This document shows positions 49,754 to 62,765 of a DNA stretch of 64,000 bases, in pieces. The notes beneath the pieces are model-generated. The model saw nothing but the letters and a program-made list of their open reading frames with translations. It ran no database searches and was not told the origin of the DNA. Every line of letters begins with the position of its first letter. Position 1 is the stretch's first letter. This DNA is from Cyanobium sp. CH-040 (lineage in GTDB: Bacteria > Cyanobacteriota > Cyanobacteriia > PCC-6307 > Cyanobiaceae), in the NCBI RefSeq assembly GCF_024346135.1, contig NZ_JAGQCJ010000013.1, forward strand, positions 18,226 to 82,225, read 5' to 3'. The position numbers and the translations under genes were made by a program.

Positions 49754-49840
49754 TCGGCACCCGAAGCCATGCTGGTCCATCCAGCCCGGTTCCGAAGCAC
49801 CTCTCTTGATCGCGCCTCTCTGAACTGTCTCGGATCAGCA

Positions 49841-49881
49841 GCCCTGTGTTTCGCCAGCGACGCGGAACACAGGGCCTGTTT
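49841..49881 (+). terminator. Strong hairpin terminating the str operon
   Basis: GCCCTGTGTTTCGC (49841-49854) pairs with GCGGAACACAGGGC (49862-49875), 14 bp with one wobble, around a 7-base loop. It is followed by CTGTTT. The T-tract is short, but stem strength and position 88 bases after rpsJ fit an intrinsic terminator. Confidence 0.7.
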
Positions 49882-49912
49882 CTAGGATCGACGGGCACCT
49901 CCTGAACAAGCC

Positions 49913-50560
49913 ATGGCAGAACTGGCCGTACGGGAGCTGCCCCTGTTTCCCCTGCCGGATGTGGTGCTCTTCCCCCAGGAAGTGCTGCCGCTGCACATCT
50001 TCGAGCCGCGCTACCGCATGCTCCTGCGCACCGTGATGGCGGAGGACCGGCGGTTCGGCGTGGTGCGCTGGGACCCCCAGAAGCGACGCATGGCCGATGT
50101 GGGCTGCTGCGCTGAGGTGATCCACTGCCAGACCCAGGAGGACGACCGCAGCAACATCGTCACGATGGGTCAGCAACGCTTCCGGGTGCTGGACATCGTG
50201 CGCGAGGCCCCCTTCCGCGTGGCGCTGGTGAGCTGGATCGAGGATTCGGCGGAGGCCGAACCGACCGAGGTGCGCGACCTGGCCGAGGAGGTGCGGCAGG
50301 CCCTGCGCGACGTGGTGGAACTCACGGCCAAGCTGGTGGGCAAGCCGGCCCAGCTGCCCAGCGACCTGCCCGATCTGCCGCGGGAGCTCTCCTTCTGGAT
50401 CGGCTCGCACCTGGGCGGACCCGTGGCCGATCACCAGCAGGCGCTGCTGGAGATCACCGACACCGCCGAGCGGCTGCGCCAGGAATTCCAGCTGCTCGAT
50501 CACACCCGTCGCCAGCTGGCGGCACGCACGGTGCTCAAGGACACGTTCCAGCCCCAGTAG
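49913..50560 (+). CDS. LON substrate-binding (N-terminal) domain protein
   Basis: 215 residues. LPLFPLPDVVLFPQEVLPLHIFEPRYRMLL (residues 7-36, LON N-domain signature) runs into GVVRWDP and a C-terminal helical part. There is no AAA or protease domain, so this is the stand-alone LON-domain family found in cyanobacteria and plants. A role in protein recognition is plausible but not established. It is located after the str operon. Confidence 0.85.
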   Translation: MAELAVRELPLFPLPDVVLFPQEVLPLHIFEPRYRMLLRTVMAEDRRFGVVRWDPQKRRMADVGCCAEVIHCQTQEDDRSNIVTMGQQRFRVLDIVREAPFRVALVSWIEDSAEAEPTEVRDLAEEVRQALRDVVELTAKLVGKPAQLPSDLPDLPRELSFWIGSHLGGPVADHQQALLEITDTAERLRQEFQLLDHTRRQLAARTVLKDTFQPQ

Positions 50561-50608
50561 GCAGCCCCGCTGCTGCGCCTGCGAGCACCCAGGTTTCCTT
50601 CACCACCC

Positions 50609-51598
50609 ATGACCCTGATGAGCTGGCCCCTGGCCGCGGGCCTGGCCACCCTGGCCGTCACCGCCACGGGCGGTGCCCTCTGGCTGCGTCGCACCCGGCG
50701 CTACGCCGGGGCCGGCAGCGTGGCGGCAGCCTATGACCGCTGGACGGAAGACCAGCTGCTCGAGCGGCTCTGGGGCGATCACATCCACCTCGGTCATTAC
50801 GGCGAGCCGCCAGCCAGGCCCGGGGGCGTGGACTTCCGCCAGGCCAAGGTGGCCTTCGTGCACGAACTGGCGCGCTGGAGCGGGCTCGATCAGCTGCCCC
50901 ACGGCGCCCGGGTGCTCGATGTGGGCTGCGGCATCGGCGGCAGCGCCCGCATCCTGGCCCGCGACTACGGCCTGGACGTGCTGGGCATCAGCATCAGCCC
51001 GGCCCAGATCGAGCGGGCCCGGCTTCTCACTCCCGGCGATCTGCCCCACTGCCGCTTCGCCGTGATGGACGCGCTGGATCTGAAGCTGCCTGACGGCGGT
51101 TTCGATGCGGTCTGGAGCGTGGAGGCCTGCCCGCACATGCCCGACAAGCAGCGCTACGCCGATGAACTGCTGCGCGTGCTGCGGCCCGGGGGCAGGTTGG
51201 CGCTGGCGGACTGGAACCGCCGCGATCCGGCCGATGGCGCCATGAACGGGCGGGAGCGCTGGGTGATGCGGCAGCTGCTGGAACAGTGGGCCCACCCGGA
51301 GTTCGCCAGCATCCGCTCGCTGCGCCGGAACCTCGAGGGCAGTCCCTGGGCCGGCGGCCTGCAGGTGGAGACCGCCGACTGGACCTCGGCCACCCTGCCG
51401 TCGTGGATCGACTCGATCCTGGAGGGCGTGCGGCGTCCCGGGGCGGTGCTGGGCCTGGGGCCGAAGGCGGTGCTTCAGGGTCTGCGCGAGGCACCGACGA
51501 TCCTGCTCATGCACTGGGCCTTCGCCACGGGCCTGATGCAGTTCGGCGTGTTCCGGGGTGTGAAGCCCGCCGCTCAGACCAGGGTGGTGAGCGGGTAG
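50609..51598 (+). CDS. MPBQ/MSBQ-type methyltransferase (tocopherol/plastoquinone pathway)
   Basis: 329 residues. One N-terminal membrane helix (MSWPLAAGLATLAVTATGGAL) precedes a SAM methyltransferase: VLDVGCGIGGSARILA (motif I, about 106-121), GISISPAQIERA, WSVEACPHMPDK and LRPGGRLALADWN. The sequence closely follows what I recall of Synechocystis Sll0418, which methylates 2-methyl-6-phytyl- and solanesyl-benzoquinols; the related gamma-tocopherol methyltransferase is the alternative. Its 3' end overlaps convergent pheA by 25 bases. Confidence 0.8.
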   Translation: MTLMSWPLAAGLATLAVTATGGALWLRRTRRYAGAGSVAAAYDRWTEDQLLERLWGDHIHLGHYGEPPARPGGVDFRQAKVAFVHELARWSGLDQLPHGARVLDVGCGIGGSARILARDYGLDVLGISISPAQIERARLLTPGDLPHCRFAVMDALDLKLPDGGFDAVWSVEACPHMPDKQRYADELLRVLRPGGRLALADWNRRDPADGAMNGRERWVMRQLLEQWAHPEFASIRSLRRNLEGSPWAGGLQVETADWTSATLPSWIDSILEGVRRPGAVLGLGPKAVLQGLREAPTILLMHWAFATGLMQFGVFRGVKPAAQTRVVSG

Positions 51599-52413
51599 GC
51601 ACCGAAGAGCGCGAGGTGCTCGCAGAGGGGCTCGAGCTCCTCGAGGGCGGCGGCCAGGGCGGCGGCCGGACTCCGGTCCTCCGGGGGCAGCTCCAGATCC
51701 ACGAAGAAGATGTATTCGCCCATCTCCCGTTTCGAGGGCCGCGATTCGATCCGGCTCATGTTCAGGCTGCGGTGGGCGAAGCAGGCCAGGGCCTGCAGCA
51801 GGGCACCGGGCCGGTTGGAGCGCAGTGAGAAGGCCAGGCTGGCCAGGGGACCGGAACGGCGGCGCTGACCGCGGCGCAGCAGCAGAAAACGGGTGCAGTT
51901 GCCGGGCACATCATTGATGGGATAGGCCAGCTCGGTGAGCCCGTGCTCCGTGGCGGCCTGGCGGGAGGCGATGGCAGCCCGGAAGCGGCTGCCGGCCACC
52001 ATGCGGGCGGCATCGGCGGTGGAACTGGTGGGCAGCTGCAGCGCGCCGGGCAGATGGTCGGCCAGCCACTGGCTGCACTGGGCCAGGGCCTGGGGGTGGG
52101 AGAGCACCTCACTGACGCCCTGGAGCGGGCCGCTGCCCAGCAGGGCATGGCGGATGGGCAGCACCAGAGCCCGGGCGATGGTGATGTCGGGATGTTCCCA
52201 GAGGGCATCGAGGCAGGCCGTCACCCCGCCCTCCACGGAGTTCTCCACCGGCACCACCGCCGCCTCGCAATCGGCGTCGGCCAGGGCTTGCACCACCCCA
52301 CGGATACCCAGCTGGGGCACCAGCTCGGCATCGGCCAGCCCCTCCAGCTGAATCAGCTGCAGCGCTGCCTGCTCGCCATAGGTGCCGGCGGGACCGAGGA
52401 AGGCGACGCGCAT
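51574..52413 (-). CDS. pheA: Prephenate dehydratase
   Basis: 279 residues from the ATG at 52413 (MRVAFLGPAGTYGEQAAL). The catalytic domain has VPVENSVEGGV and the NCTRF motif (Thr-Arg-Phe at the active site). The C-terminal ACT domain carries ESRPSKREMGEYIFFVDLE, whose ESRP element binds phenylalanine for feedback inhibition. There is no chorismate mutase domain, so it is monofunctional. It converts prephenate to phenylpyruvate. Confidence 0.95.
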   Translation of the reverse strand: MRVAFLGPAGTYGEQAALQLIQLEGLADAELVPQLGIRGVVQALADADCEAAVVPVENSVEGGVTACLDALWEHPDITIARALVLPIRHALLGSGPLQGVSEVLSHPQALAQCSQWLADHLPGALQLPTSSTADAARMVAGSRFRAAIASRQAATEHGLTELAYPINDVPGNCTRFLLLRRGQRRRSGPLASLAFSLRSNRPGALLQALACFAHRSLNMSRIESRPSKREMGEYIFFVDLELPPEDRSPAAALAAALEELEPLCEHLALFGAYPLTTLV

Positions 52414-52484
52414 CAGGCCAGAACGGAAGGAAGGGAGGGCCCGGATGCGGGCCGATAGGATCATGCCGCGCCGGGCCGCAGGCC

Positions 52485-52997
52485 ATGCCCCTCGCGTTCA
52501 GCGCCAGTCAGCAGCTTGAGCTGCCCGTGCGCGAGCAGGCCGATCGACTGGCCAGTTACCTGGGCGAGGAGGAGAGGGTCGTCAGAGCCCTGCTGAATCC
52601 GAACCAGCTGCAGACCCTGGCTCCCCGGCACTACCGCTACACCGTCACCCGCCTGCAGGTGTTCCAGCTGCAGATCCAGCCGGTGGTGGAGCTGCGCACG
52701 CGCTCCAGTCCGGGGCGGCTGGAGCTGGAGGCGATCGACTGTCAGCTGGAGGGGCTGGGACTGGTGGACGACTTCCAGCTGAGCCTGCACTCCTGGATGG
52801 TGGCCGGGGATCAGGGGCTGGAGGGAGAGGCCACCCTGAGCGTGGAGGTGAGCCAGCCGCCGCTGCTGAAGCTGATCCCGGCCCGGGTGCTGGAGAGCAC
52901 CGGCCGCTCCCTGCTGGCGGGCATCCTGCTCGGCATCAAGAGCCGCGTGGGCCAGCAGGTGGTGGAGGATTTCCAGCACTGGTGCCGCCAGGGCTGA
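52485..52997 (+). CDS. DUF1997 family protein
   Basis: 170 residues. The pattern [55 protein letters not shown] and the end [32 protein letters not shown] match DUF1997, a cyanobacterial and plastid family of unknown function. It is divergent from pheA (71 bases) and its 3' end overlaps rnhB by 62 bases. Confidence 0.8.
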   Translation: MPLAFSASQQLELPVREQADRLASYLGEEERVVRALLNPNQLQTLAPRHYRYTVTRLQVFQLQIQPVVELRTRSSPGRLELEAIDCQLEGLGLVDDFQLSLHSWMVAGDQGLEGEATLSVEVSQPPLLKLIPARVLESTGRSLLAGILLGIKSRVGQQVVEDFQHWCRQG

Positions 52998-53598
52998 GGC
53001 CGAGCAGGCGGCTCAGAAAACTCGTGCGATGCAGCGGCGTGGGCCCCAGCTTCAGCAGGGCGGCGCGGTGCCGGGCGGTGCCGTAGCCCGCATGGCGCTC
53101 AAGGCCGTAGCCGGGGTAGCGCACGGCCAGCTCACGCACCAGCTGATCGCGGCTCTCCTTGGCGATCACGCTGGCGGCGGCGATGGCCGCACAGAGGCGA
53201 TCGCCCCGCACGAGGGTGGACTGGCTGCCCTCCCAGCCGCGCAGCGGCAACACCCCATCCACCAGCAGCAGCTCGGGCGCCGTGGGCAGCTTCTGGAGGG
53301 CACGCAGCATCGCCAGCTCCGTGGCGGCGCGGATGCCGAGCCGATCGATCTCGGCTGCGGACGCCTGGCCGAGGGCCCAGGCGCTGGACCACTGCCGGAT
53401 GGCCGGCACCAGGGCGGCGCGGCGACGGGCGCTGAGGGCCTTGCTGTCGGTGAGGCCGAGCTGGAGCAGGGGCGCGATCGACGCCTGCGGCAGGACCACC
53501 GCTGCGGCGAAAACCGGACCGAACAGGCAGCCGCGCCCAACCTCGTCGACACCGGCACAACACTGCGGATCCCGCCCCAGCCAGGGGTCGGCGACCAC
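52936..53598 (-). CDS. rnhB: Ribonuclease HII
   Basis: 220 residues from a GTG at 53598 ([23 protein letters not shown]). Catalytic acids are visible: Asp and Glu in [14 protein letters not shown], then Asp in [10 protein letters not shown] and the SVIAKESRD segment. It removes ribonucleotides from DNA. It lies 11 bases after rne on the minus strand, so the two are probably cotranscribed. The C-terminal part is Pro/Gly-rich. Confidence 0.93.
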   Translation of the reverse strand: MVADPWLGRDPQCCAGVDEVGRGCLFGPVFAAAVVLPQASIAPLLQLGLTDSKALSARRRAALVPAIRQWSSAWALGQASAAEIDRLGIRAATELAMLRALQKLPTAPELLLVDGVLPLRGWEGSQSTLVRGDRLCAAIAAASVIAKESRDQLVRELAVRYPGYGLERHAGYGTARHRAALLKLGPTPLHRTSFLSRLLGLSPGGTSAGNPPPPAGPRGS

Positions 53599-53609
53599 AG
53601 GGTCAGCCC

Positions 53610-55595
53610 TCAGCCCGCGGCCGAGGAACGCCGCCGCCGCCGGCGAGGCTGATCGGCGTCGTCCGCGTCGGGCTCCTGGGTCTCAGCCACGGGCTGGGGC
53701 ACCGGCTCCTCCCGCGGGCTCGTGGGCACCAGCACGGTCACCACGGGCTCCGGTTGCAGCTGCACCGGCAGCGGAGTGATCTCGACGGGAGCCGGTGTTG
53801 TGGCGGTGAAGGGGGTTGGGGGAGTGAAGGCGGATCCGGGGTCGGTGACGGGCTCACGGCCAGCCGCTGGCGGAAGCTCAGCCACGGCTTCGGCGGCCCC
53901 GCCCCGGCCGCCGCGGCCGCGCCGCCGCCGCGAGCCACTGGCGCTGAGCTCCCGGCGCGCCTCTTCGAGAACGACATCGGCGTCATCACCCGGGCGGATC
54001 ACCCGCACCACCACGCTCTCGGCGGCGGGGGGCTCCTCCAGCAGCAGAACGGGGTTGAGGCCGAGCCAGCCGTAGACGGCTTCCTGGTCGGCATCCATGG
54101 GCACCGCCACCACCTCAGGCTCGCCCCGGCGGCCGCCGGGAAGCACCGCTTCGGCTGCCGGCTCGACCGCGGGGGCGGCAGCGGCGGAGAGGGGCGGCTG
54201 GGCAGCCGTGCCCTCGAGAGGTGCCGCCGCTGCAGAGCCACGGCCGCGACCACCCCTGCGGCGGCGGCCGCTGCCGGCAGATTCCGTCTCAGTTCCGGGA
54301 GCCGGCACCTCAGCCCGGGCGGAGGCGGCGGAGCGCACCAGACCGGCCGTGCTGGCCAGGGGCTGGAGTGTGTCCGTACCGGGCAGCACGGCCACGTGAC
54401 CCAGACCTCCGCAGGTGGGGCAGGCGCGGCCGAAGAGCTCGTAGATGTTCTGGCCCTGACGTTTGCGCGTCAGCTCCACGAGGCCGAGTTCACTGATCTG
54501 GGCGATCTGGGGGCGGGCTGAATCGTCGCGCAGAGCCTGGGTGAAGTGTTCCAGGAGCTGCAGCTGGTCGCGACGGGAGTCCATGTCGATGAAATCCACG
54601 ATCACGACGCCGCCGATGTTGCGCAGCTTCAGCTGCCGCGCGATCTCCACAGCCGCTTCACAGTTGGTCCAGAGCACCGTTTCGCGGGCGTTGGCGGAGC
54701 GGGTGAAGGAGCCGGAATTGACGTCAACGACGGTGAGAGCCTCGGTGGGCTCGATGATCACGTAACCACCCGAGGGCAGATCGACGCGCGGCTTGAGGGC
54801 GTCGCGGATCGCCGCGTTGACGCGGTAGTGCTCGAGGATCTCGGTGGACTCCGCATGCGCCTCGACCAGCACGTTGGCGTGGTCGACACCGAGGAAGGCA
54901 TTGGCCCGTCCCACGGCCCCGGCGGTGTCGACGACAACCCGGGTGACATCAGGGGTATAGAGATCGCGAAGCACACGATGGATGAAATCCTCGTCGCGAT
55001 TCAGCAGCACCGGCGGGGTCGCCGCCTCCGCTGCAGCCTGGATGGCCTCCCACTGTCGCAGCAGAGCCTCGAGATCATCGATCAGCAGCTCCTCGGCCAC
55101 CCCCTCGGCCTCGGTGCGCACGAGCAGTCCGGCGCCGGGCGGCTTGATCAGCACCCCGAGTGCCCGCAACCGGTTGCGCTCGTGCTCGCCATCGATACGC
55201 CGGGAGATGTTCACCCCCTGGCCATGAGGCTGGAGCACCAGGAAACGTCCCGGCAGCGTGAGGTTACCGGTGAGACGGGGCCCCTTGGTGCCGGTGGGCT
55301 CCTTCATCACCTGCACCAGCACCTTCTGCCTGGGCTCGAGCAGTTCCGTGATGCCGGCGCCGCCTTTTTTGAGGCGGAGGGGGCCGAGATCGGTGATATG
55401 AATGAAGCCGTTCTTCTCGCTCTCGCCGATGTTGACGAAGGCCGCGTCGATGCCGGGGAGAACATTCTCCACCGTGCCGAGGTAGACATCGCCGATCTGG
55501 TAGCGGCCCTGAGCTACGACAAGTTCATCAACACGCTCATCATTGAGAACCGCGGCGATCCGCAGTTGCTCGGCAATGACAATCTGCTGGGGCAT
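53610..55595 (-). CDS. rne: Ribonuclease E/G family endoribonuclease with Arg-rich C-terminal motif
   Basis: 661 residues, starting [19 protein letters not shown]. The S1-like domain ([25 protein letters not shown]) is at about 32-56 and the catalytic DNase I-like part includes [11 protein letters not shown] and [10 protein letters not shown]. The zinc link [10 protein letters not shown] is near 397-406. The 240-residue tail is Ala/Gly/Pro-rich with basic patches and ends [11 protein letters not shown], the motif reported to bind PNPase in cyanobacterial RNase E. It is the main mRNA-decay and rRNA-processing enzyme. The 379-base region upstream suggests a long leader. Confidence 0.95.
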   Translation of the reverse strand: MPQQIVIAEQLRIAAVLNDERVDELVVAQGRYQIGDVYLGTVENVLPGIDAAFVNIGESEKNGFIHITDLGPLRLKKGGAGITELLEPRQKVLVQVMKEPTGTKGPRLTGNLTLPGRFLVLQPHGQGVNISRRIDGEHERNRLRALGVLIKPPGAGLLVRTEAEGVAEELLIDDLEALLRQWEAIQAAAEAATPPVLLNRDEDFIHRVLRDLYTPDVTRVVVDTAGAVGRANAFLGVDHANVLVEAHAESTEILEHYRVNAAIRDALKPRVDLPSGGYVIIEPTEALTVVDVNSGSFTRSANARETVLWTNCEAAVEIARQLKLRNIGGVVIVDFIDMDSRRDQLQLLEHFTQALRDDSARPQIAQISELGLVELTRKRQGQNIYELFGRACPTCGGLGHVAVLPGTDTLQPLASTAGLVRSAASARAEVPAPGTETESAGSGRRRRGGRGRGSAAAAPLEGTAAQPPLSAAAAPAVEPAAEAVLPGGRRGEPEVVAVPMDADQEAVYGWLGLNPVLLLEEPPAAESVVVRVIRPGDDADVVLEEARRELSASGSRRRRGRGGRGGAAEAVAELPPAAGREPVTDPGSAFTPPTPFTATTPAPVEITPLPVQLQPEPVVTVLVPTSPREEPVPQPVAETQEPDADDADQPRRRRRRSSAAG

Positions 55596-55974
55596 GGGTT
55601 AAGGGAGTTGGGCCATGCTGGGCCCGGCCAGGTGGAACGGCGGCAGCTGGATCGTGTGCTGATGGCAGAGGGCCGACACCGGGATGCAGCCGCAGGGTGA
55701 GTGGCTCGCACAGGCCACCGAGAATCAAAACGGAAGAGTTTCCGGGCGCTGCCCGCCCTGGAAACCCTGAAGAGCGACGGACTCATCAAGCGAGGTCAGC
55801 AGGAATCCGGGTCGAATTCGCGTGGCGCAGCGGCTGTGATGAGTGAGGTGGATACAGCTCAGAGGAGATCTGTGCGGTAGGGCCACCTGCTGCTGATGGC
55901 ACTGAGAAAGCTTGTGGCGCCGGTGAAGCCAGCGGAAAGCCTGCGGCAGACAGCATGGTCGCCTTGGTTGAAAG
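55596..55974 (-). promoter_or_regulatory. rne upstream region, 379 bases
   Basis: No gene is recognisable. On the minus strand GTTTCC-A-GGGCG pairs with CGCCC-GGAAAC (plus positions 55738-55765, one bulged base) around a 5-base loop, followed by TCTTCCGTTTTG. It could terminate the upstream radical SAM gene or belong to the rne leader. A long leader is plausible because RNase E commonly controls its own mRNA through the 5' UTR; this is inference. Confidence 0.5.
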
Positions 55975-58668
<2,694 letters not shown>

Positions 58669-58766
58669 GGACGACACCGGAGGCACAGACCGATGGTATG
58701 GAGCCTGGCCAGCCCGCAGGCCGGCGGGCGCCATAGCAGGATGCCGCCAACGATTCCTGCGCGACC

Positions 58767-59993
58767 GTGGTTCAGGTCAACGGCAACTACCTCAAGCTCA
58801 AGGCGGGCTACCTGTTTCCCGAGATCGCCCGGCGGGTGAAGGCATTCAGCGAGGCCAACCCCAGCGCGCCGATCATCCGCCTGGGCATCGGCGATGTCAC
58901 CGAGCCGCTGCCCGAGGCCTGCCGCACCGCCATGAAGGCGGCCATCGATGAGATGGGCACCCGCGAGGGCTTCCACGGCTACGGCCCCGAGCAGGGCTAC
59001 CTGTGGCTGCGCGAGGCGATCGCCACCCACGACTTCCAGGCCCGCGGCTGCCAGATCTCGGCCGAGGAGATCTTCGTCTCCGACGGCTCCAAGTGCGACA
59101 GCGCCAACATCCTCGACATCCTTGGGCCCGACAACCGCATCGCCGTGACCGACCCGGTGTACCCGGTGTATGTGGACAGCAATGTGATGGCGGGCCGCAC
59201 CGGCGAGGCCGATGACGCCGGCCAGTACGGCGGCCTCACCTACCTGCCGATCCATGCCGAGAACGGCTTCACGGCCCAGATCCCCAGCGAGAAGGTGGAC
59301 CTGATCTACCTCTGCTTCCCCAACAACCCCACCGGGGCCGTCGCCACCAGGGAGCAGCTGCAGGCCTGGGTGGACTACGCCCGCGCCAACGGCGCCCTGA
59401 TCCTGTTCGATGCCGCCTACGAGGCGTTCATCCAGGATCCGAGCCTGCCCCACTCCATCTACGAGATCGAGGGAGCGCGCGAGTGCGCCATCGAGTTCCG
59501 CTCCTTCTCCAAGAACGCCGGCTTCACCGGCACCCGCTGCGCCCTCACGGTGGTGCCCCGCGGCCTGATGGGCACCGCCGCCAACGGCGAACCGGTGGAG
59601 CTGTGGGGCCTGTGGAACCGCCGCCAGTGCACCAAGTTCAACGGCGTGAGCTACATCGTGCAGCGCGGCGCCGAGGCGGTGTATTCCCCCGAGGGCCAGG
59701 CCCAGGTGAAGGCCCTGATCGGCTTCTACATGGAGAACGCCGCGATCATCCGCCGCGAGCTGAGCGCCGCCGGTCTGCAGGTGTTCGGCGGTGAGCAGGC
59801 CCCCTACGTGTGGCTGAAGACCCCTGCCGGTGTGGACTCCTGGGGCTTCTTCGATCGGCTGCTCGGCAAGGCCCACGTGGTGGGCACCCCCGGCAGCGGC
59901 TTCGGCGCCGCCGGCGAGGGCTACTTCCGTCTCTCGGCCTTCAACAACCGCAGCAACGTGGAGGAGGCGATGCGCAGGATCCGGGCCCTTTAA
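58767..59993 (+). CDS. dapL: LL-diaminopimelate aminotransferase
   Basis: 408 residues from a GTG at 58767 ([23 protein letters not shown]). The PLP lysine lies in [13 protein letters not shown] at about residue 250, with [11 protein letters not shown] near 187-197 and the N-terminal [12 protein letters not shown]. It makes LL-diaminopimelate from tetrahydrodipicolinate in one step, the lysine and peptidoglycan route used in cyanobacteria and plants. It is divergent from the radical SAM gene (98 bases). Confidence 0.96.
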   Translation: MVQVNGNYLKLKAGYLFPEIARRVKAFSEANPSAPIIRLGIGDVTEPLPEACRTAMKAAIDEMGTREGFHGYGPEQGYLWLREAIATHDFQARGCQISAEEIFVSDGSKCDSANILDILGPDNRIAVTDPVYPVYVDSNVMAGRTGEADDAGQYGGLTYLPIHAENGFTAQIPSEKVDLIYLCFPNNPTGAVATREQLQAWVDYARANGALILFDAAYEAFIQDPSLPHSIYEIEGARECAIEFRSFSKNAGFTGTRCALTVVPRGLMGTAANGEPVELWGLWNRRQCTKFNGVSYIVQRGAEAVYSPEGQAQVKALIGFYMENAAIIRRELSAAGLQVFGGEQAPYVWLKTPAGVDSWGFFDRLLGKAHVVGTPGSGFGAAGEGYFRLSAFNNRSNVEEAMRRIRAL

Positions 59994-60006
59994 TGGAGGT
60001 GCTGTC

Positions 60007-60348
60007 ATGTCAGCCGTGGCCATGACCACCCGACCCACAGCCACCCAGACCCCCAGCCGCGAGGGCGGGGCGGCGGTGATCGAGAAGGAGACACAGCGGG
60101 TGCGCAAGCCGTCGCCCCGCTACAAGGTGCTGCTCCACAACGACCCGGTGAACACCATGGAATACGTGGTGACCACCCTGCGCCAGGTGGTGCCTGCCCT
60201 GAGCGAGCAGGACGCCATCGCCGTGATGCTCGAGGCCCACAACACCGGCGTGGGCCTGGTGATCGTGTGCGACCTGGAGCCGGCGGAGTTCTACTGCGAA
60301 GCGCTCAAGGCCAAGGGGCTCACCAGCAGCCTGGAGCCCGAGAGCTGA
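60007..60348 (+). CDS. clpS: ATP-dependent Clp protease adaptor ClpS
   Basis: 113 residues from the ATG at 60007, with GGAGGTG 5 bases upstream. The family core YKVLLHNDPVNTMEYVV and MLEAHNTGVGLVIV is complete. ClpS delivers N-degron substrates to ClpC/ClpP. The first 35 residues are a Thr/Pro-rich extension. Its stop overlaps the start of the next gene (TGATG at 60346-60350). Confidence 0.93.
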   Translation: MSAVAMTTRPTATQTPSREGGAAVIEKETQRVRKPSPRYKVLLHNDPVNTMEYVVTTLRQVVPALSEQDAIAVMLEAHNTGVGLVIVCDLEPAEFYCEALKAKGLTSSLEPES

Positions 60349-61232
60349 TGGCGGCGGCGGGCGAACCTGGCCTCCCGCCTCCGCCCCACTGGCTCGCCAC
60401 CCTGCTCTACATGCCCCTGCTGCTGGCCGCAGGCTGGCTGCTGGCCAGACCGCTCGCCCTGGTGGCCCCCGGCCTGCGGGCCGACCAGCTCGATCTGGCG
60501 GGGCTGGTGCTGGCGCTGCTGCTGCTGCTGGCCACCCTGCCGCGGCGCATCCGGCGTGGCTGGGGGTGCGGGGATCCCTGGTGCCGGCTCGGGGTGACGG
60601 TGCCCTGGCGACTGGCCCTGAGCAGCGGCCTGCGGGGCCTCACGGTCGCCGCGGTTCTGCTGGTCGCGCTGACGGCCGGCCTGCTGCTCAGCGGCCAGGC
60701 CCGCTGGCTGGGGGAGCTCCGCCCGGCGGAGGTGGCCAACGCCCTGGCCCTGGTTCCGGGGGTGGGCTTCGCCGAGGAACTCCTCTTCCGCGGCTGGCTC
60801 TGGGGCGAACTGGCGCTGGGGCGCTGGGGCCGCCAGGCGCTACCGCTGCAGGCGCTGATCTTCGCGCTCGTGCATCCCTGGTACCGGGCCCCGGGGCTGC
60901 TGGCGCCGGCGCTGCTGGGCGGATTGCTGCTGCTGGGGGTGGCCCTGGCCCGGCAGCGGCAGCTCGATCACGGCAGCCTGTGGGGGGCCGTGGGCCTGCA
61001 CGGCGGCCTGGTGGGGGGCTGGTTTCTGGTGCAGCACGGGCTGGTGGCCATCCGGACGGAGGCACCGGGCTGGTGGGTGGGCCCCGGCCAGGGGGATGTC
61101 AATCCGCTGGGCGGCCTCAGCGGCTGGATCGTGCTGGCCGTCCTGCTCGCCGCTCAGCGCACGGCCGTGGCCAGGGCGCGGCGCCCCTCCACCGGCGCAT
61201 GCAGGGCCTCCTCGAGCGGGGCCAGGCCGTAG
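60348..61232 (+). CDS. CPBP (CAAX/Abi-type) intramembrane protease
   Basis: 294 residues from the ATG at 60348. Several hydrophobic helices are visible. Motif 1 EELLFRGWLWGE (about residue 143) carries the catalytic Glu pair and Arg; motif 2 FALVHPWYRAPG carries the His; a later LHGGLVGGW holds the last His. Such glutamate proteases are common in cyanobacterial membranes; the substrate is unknown. It is coupled to clpS by a 1-base overlap, and its 3' end overlaps the next convergent gene by 79 bases. Confidence 0.87.
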   Translation: MAAAGEPGLPPPPHWLATLLYMPLLLAAGWLLARPLALVAPGLRADQLDLAGLVLALLLLLATLPRRIRRGWGCGDPWCRLGVTVPWRLALSSGLRGLTVAAVLLVALTAGLLLSGQARWLGELRPAEVANALALVPGVGFAEELLFRGWLWGELALGRWGRQALPLQALIFALVHPWYRAPGLLAPALLGGLLLLGVALARQRQLDHGSLWGAVGLHGGLVGGWFLVQHGLVAIRTEAPGWWVGPGQGDVNPLGGLSGWIVLAVLLAAQRTAVARARRPSTGACRASSSGARP

Positions 61233-62734
61233 TCGCGCTCCAGCAGGTCCATCACCGTGCGGCCGAAATCGCCGGGGTTGGTGTCGAAGGCCTCCAGGCA
61301 GATGCGGCCGAAGGTGCTGCCCATGGGCTCGGGATTCCAGAGCGTCTTGCGGGCCGCCCAGGGCATCATGCTCATCGGGTTGTAGCCGGGTTTGATCAGC
61401 CCCTGCTCGAAGCCGTACTGCTCCAGGTGGGTGTGGGGCTGCAGACCGATGAAGAAGATCGCCGGCTCCACCTTTTCGGCCCCGAAGATGCGCTCCAGTT
61501 CGCGGTGGTAGGCGACGGTCTGGCGGATGGTCTCGGGCCGCTCATCGATCACGTTGAACGAATAGTTCACTGACACGTGGTGGCGGAAGCCGGCCCGGGC
61601 CAGCAGGCGGCAGTTCTCCAGCACGGTGCGCAGGTTGTAGCCCATGCGCATCTTGCGCACGAGTTCCTGGGAGCCCGACGTGATGCCGATCTCGAAGTAC
61701 TCCATTCCGGTGGCCACCATCAATTCGGCCAGCTCGGCGTCGAGGTTGTCAGCGCGGATGTAGGCGGCCCAGCGGATGTCGTTCCAGCCCTGGGCCAGGA
61801 TCGCCCGCAGCAACGCCTTGGCGTCCTCGATGTAGCGGCGGGCGGGGATGAACTGGGCATCGGTGAACCAGAAACCGCGCACACCGCGGGCGTAGAGCTG
61901 GCCCATCTCGGCGATCACCTCCTCCACGGGATTCACCCGCACCGCCTTGCCCTCCACCACGGTGTAGACGCAGTAGCAGCAGTTGTGGGGACAGCCACGC
62001 TTGGTCTGCACGCCCACGTAGAAGTCGCCGCCCTCCAGGTACCACTCCAGCTGGGGCCAGATGCGGGCGATGTAGGCGTAGTCGCAGGCGGTTTTCTCCA
62101 TGCCGGCGGGCTGCTCGTGGATCAGCCCCGGCCGGGGCGCCTCACCGGCCACGAAGCAGCGCTCGCCGGCGATCGACTGGCCGCGGATGAGCTTCTCCAG
62201 CAGCGGTTCCCCCTCCCCCACCGACACCACCGTGCCCCGGGGAAGCGTGCGGCCCAGCTGCTCGTAGAACACGCTCACGGCGCCGCCGCCGATCACCGCC
62301 CGGGCCTGGGGGTGGTGGCGGCGTGCCCGCTGCACCCCCTGCCGCACCAGCCGCAGGTTGCGCCAGAGCTCGCCGTAGAACGCCGTCATCAGGCCCAGGC
62401 CGCCGAGGGCGCCGCGCAGGCGCTTGAGCGGATTGCGGGCGTAGAACACCTCGAAGGAGTGCTGCAGCGGGTTGCCGCTGCGGCCGTCCACCGGCGCGTA
62501 GATCTGGATGTCGCGCCAGGAGAACACCAGCAGGGTGGGCCGGAAGGCGTCCACGGTGTGGCGCAGCACCCGGTGCACGTCGAGCACCGGCACCGCGGCC
62601 AGATCGAGGATGCGCTGGGGCAACCCGGGGAACTGTTTGTTCAGGTGATCGGCCAGGTAGATGGGGCCGATCGGGAAGATGGGATTGCAGGGCAGCCGCA
62701 CCAGCAGCACCCGGTGGTCGCTCGCGGCGCTCAA
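61154..62734 (-). CDS. B12-binding radical SAM protein (photosystem II high-light acclimation type)
   Basis: 526 residues if a TTG at 62734 is used (MSAASDHRVLLVRLPCNPIFP); a GTG nine codons later is an alternative. The N-terminal cobalamin-binding region is followed by the cluster motif KRGCPHNCCYCVYTVVEG near 260 and by YFEIGITSGSQELVRKMRMG. I recall cyanobacterial homologues annotated as photosystem II high-light acclimation radical SAM protein; the reaction is not known to me. It lies downstream of cofG on the same strand. Confidence 0.75.
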   Translation of the reverse strand: MSAASDHRVLLVRLPCNPIFPIGPIYLADHLNKQFPGLPQRILDLAAVPVLDVHRVLRHTVDAFRPTLLVFSWRDIQIYAPVDGRSGNPLQHSFEVFYARNPLKRLRGALGGLGLMTAFYGELWRNLRLVRQGVQRARRHHPQARAVIGGGAVSVFYEQLGRTLPRGTVVSVGEGEPLLEKLIRGQSIAGERCFVAGEAPRPGLIHEQPAGMEKTACDYAYIARIWPQLEWYLEGGDFYVGVQTKRGCPHNCCYCVYTVVEGKAVRVNPVEEVIAEMGQLYARGVRGFWFTDAQFIPARRYIEDAKALLRAILAQGWNDIRWAAYIRADNLDAELAELMVATGMEYFEIGITSGSQELVRKMRMGYNLRTVLENCRLLARAGFRHHVSVNYSFNVIDERPETIRQTVAYHRELERIFGAEKVEPAIFFIGLQPHTHLEQYGFEQGLIKPGYNPMSMMPWAARKTLWNPEPMGSTFGRICLEAFDTNPGDFGRTVMDLLERDYGLAPLEEALHAPVEGRRALATAVR

Positions 62735-62765
62735 GGCTCGGAAACCCGGCAGGTATGAGCGGACG

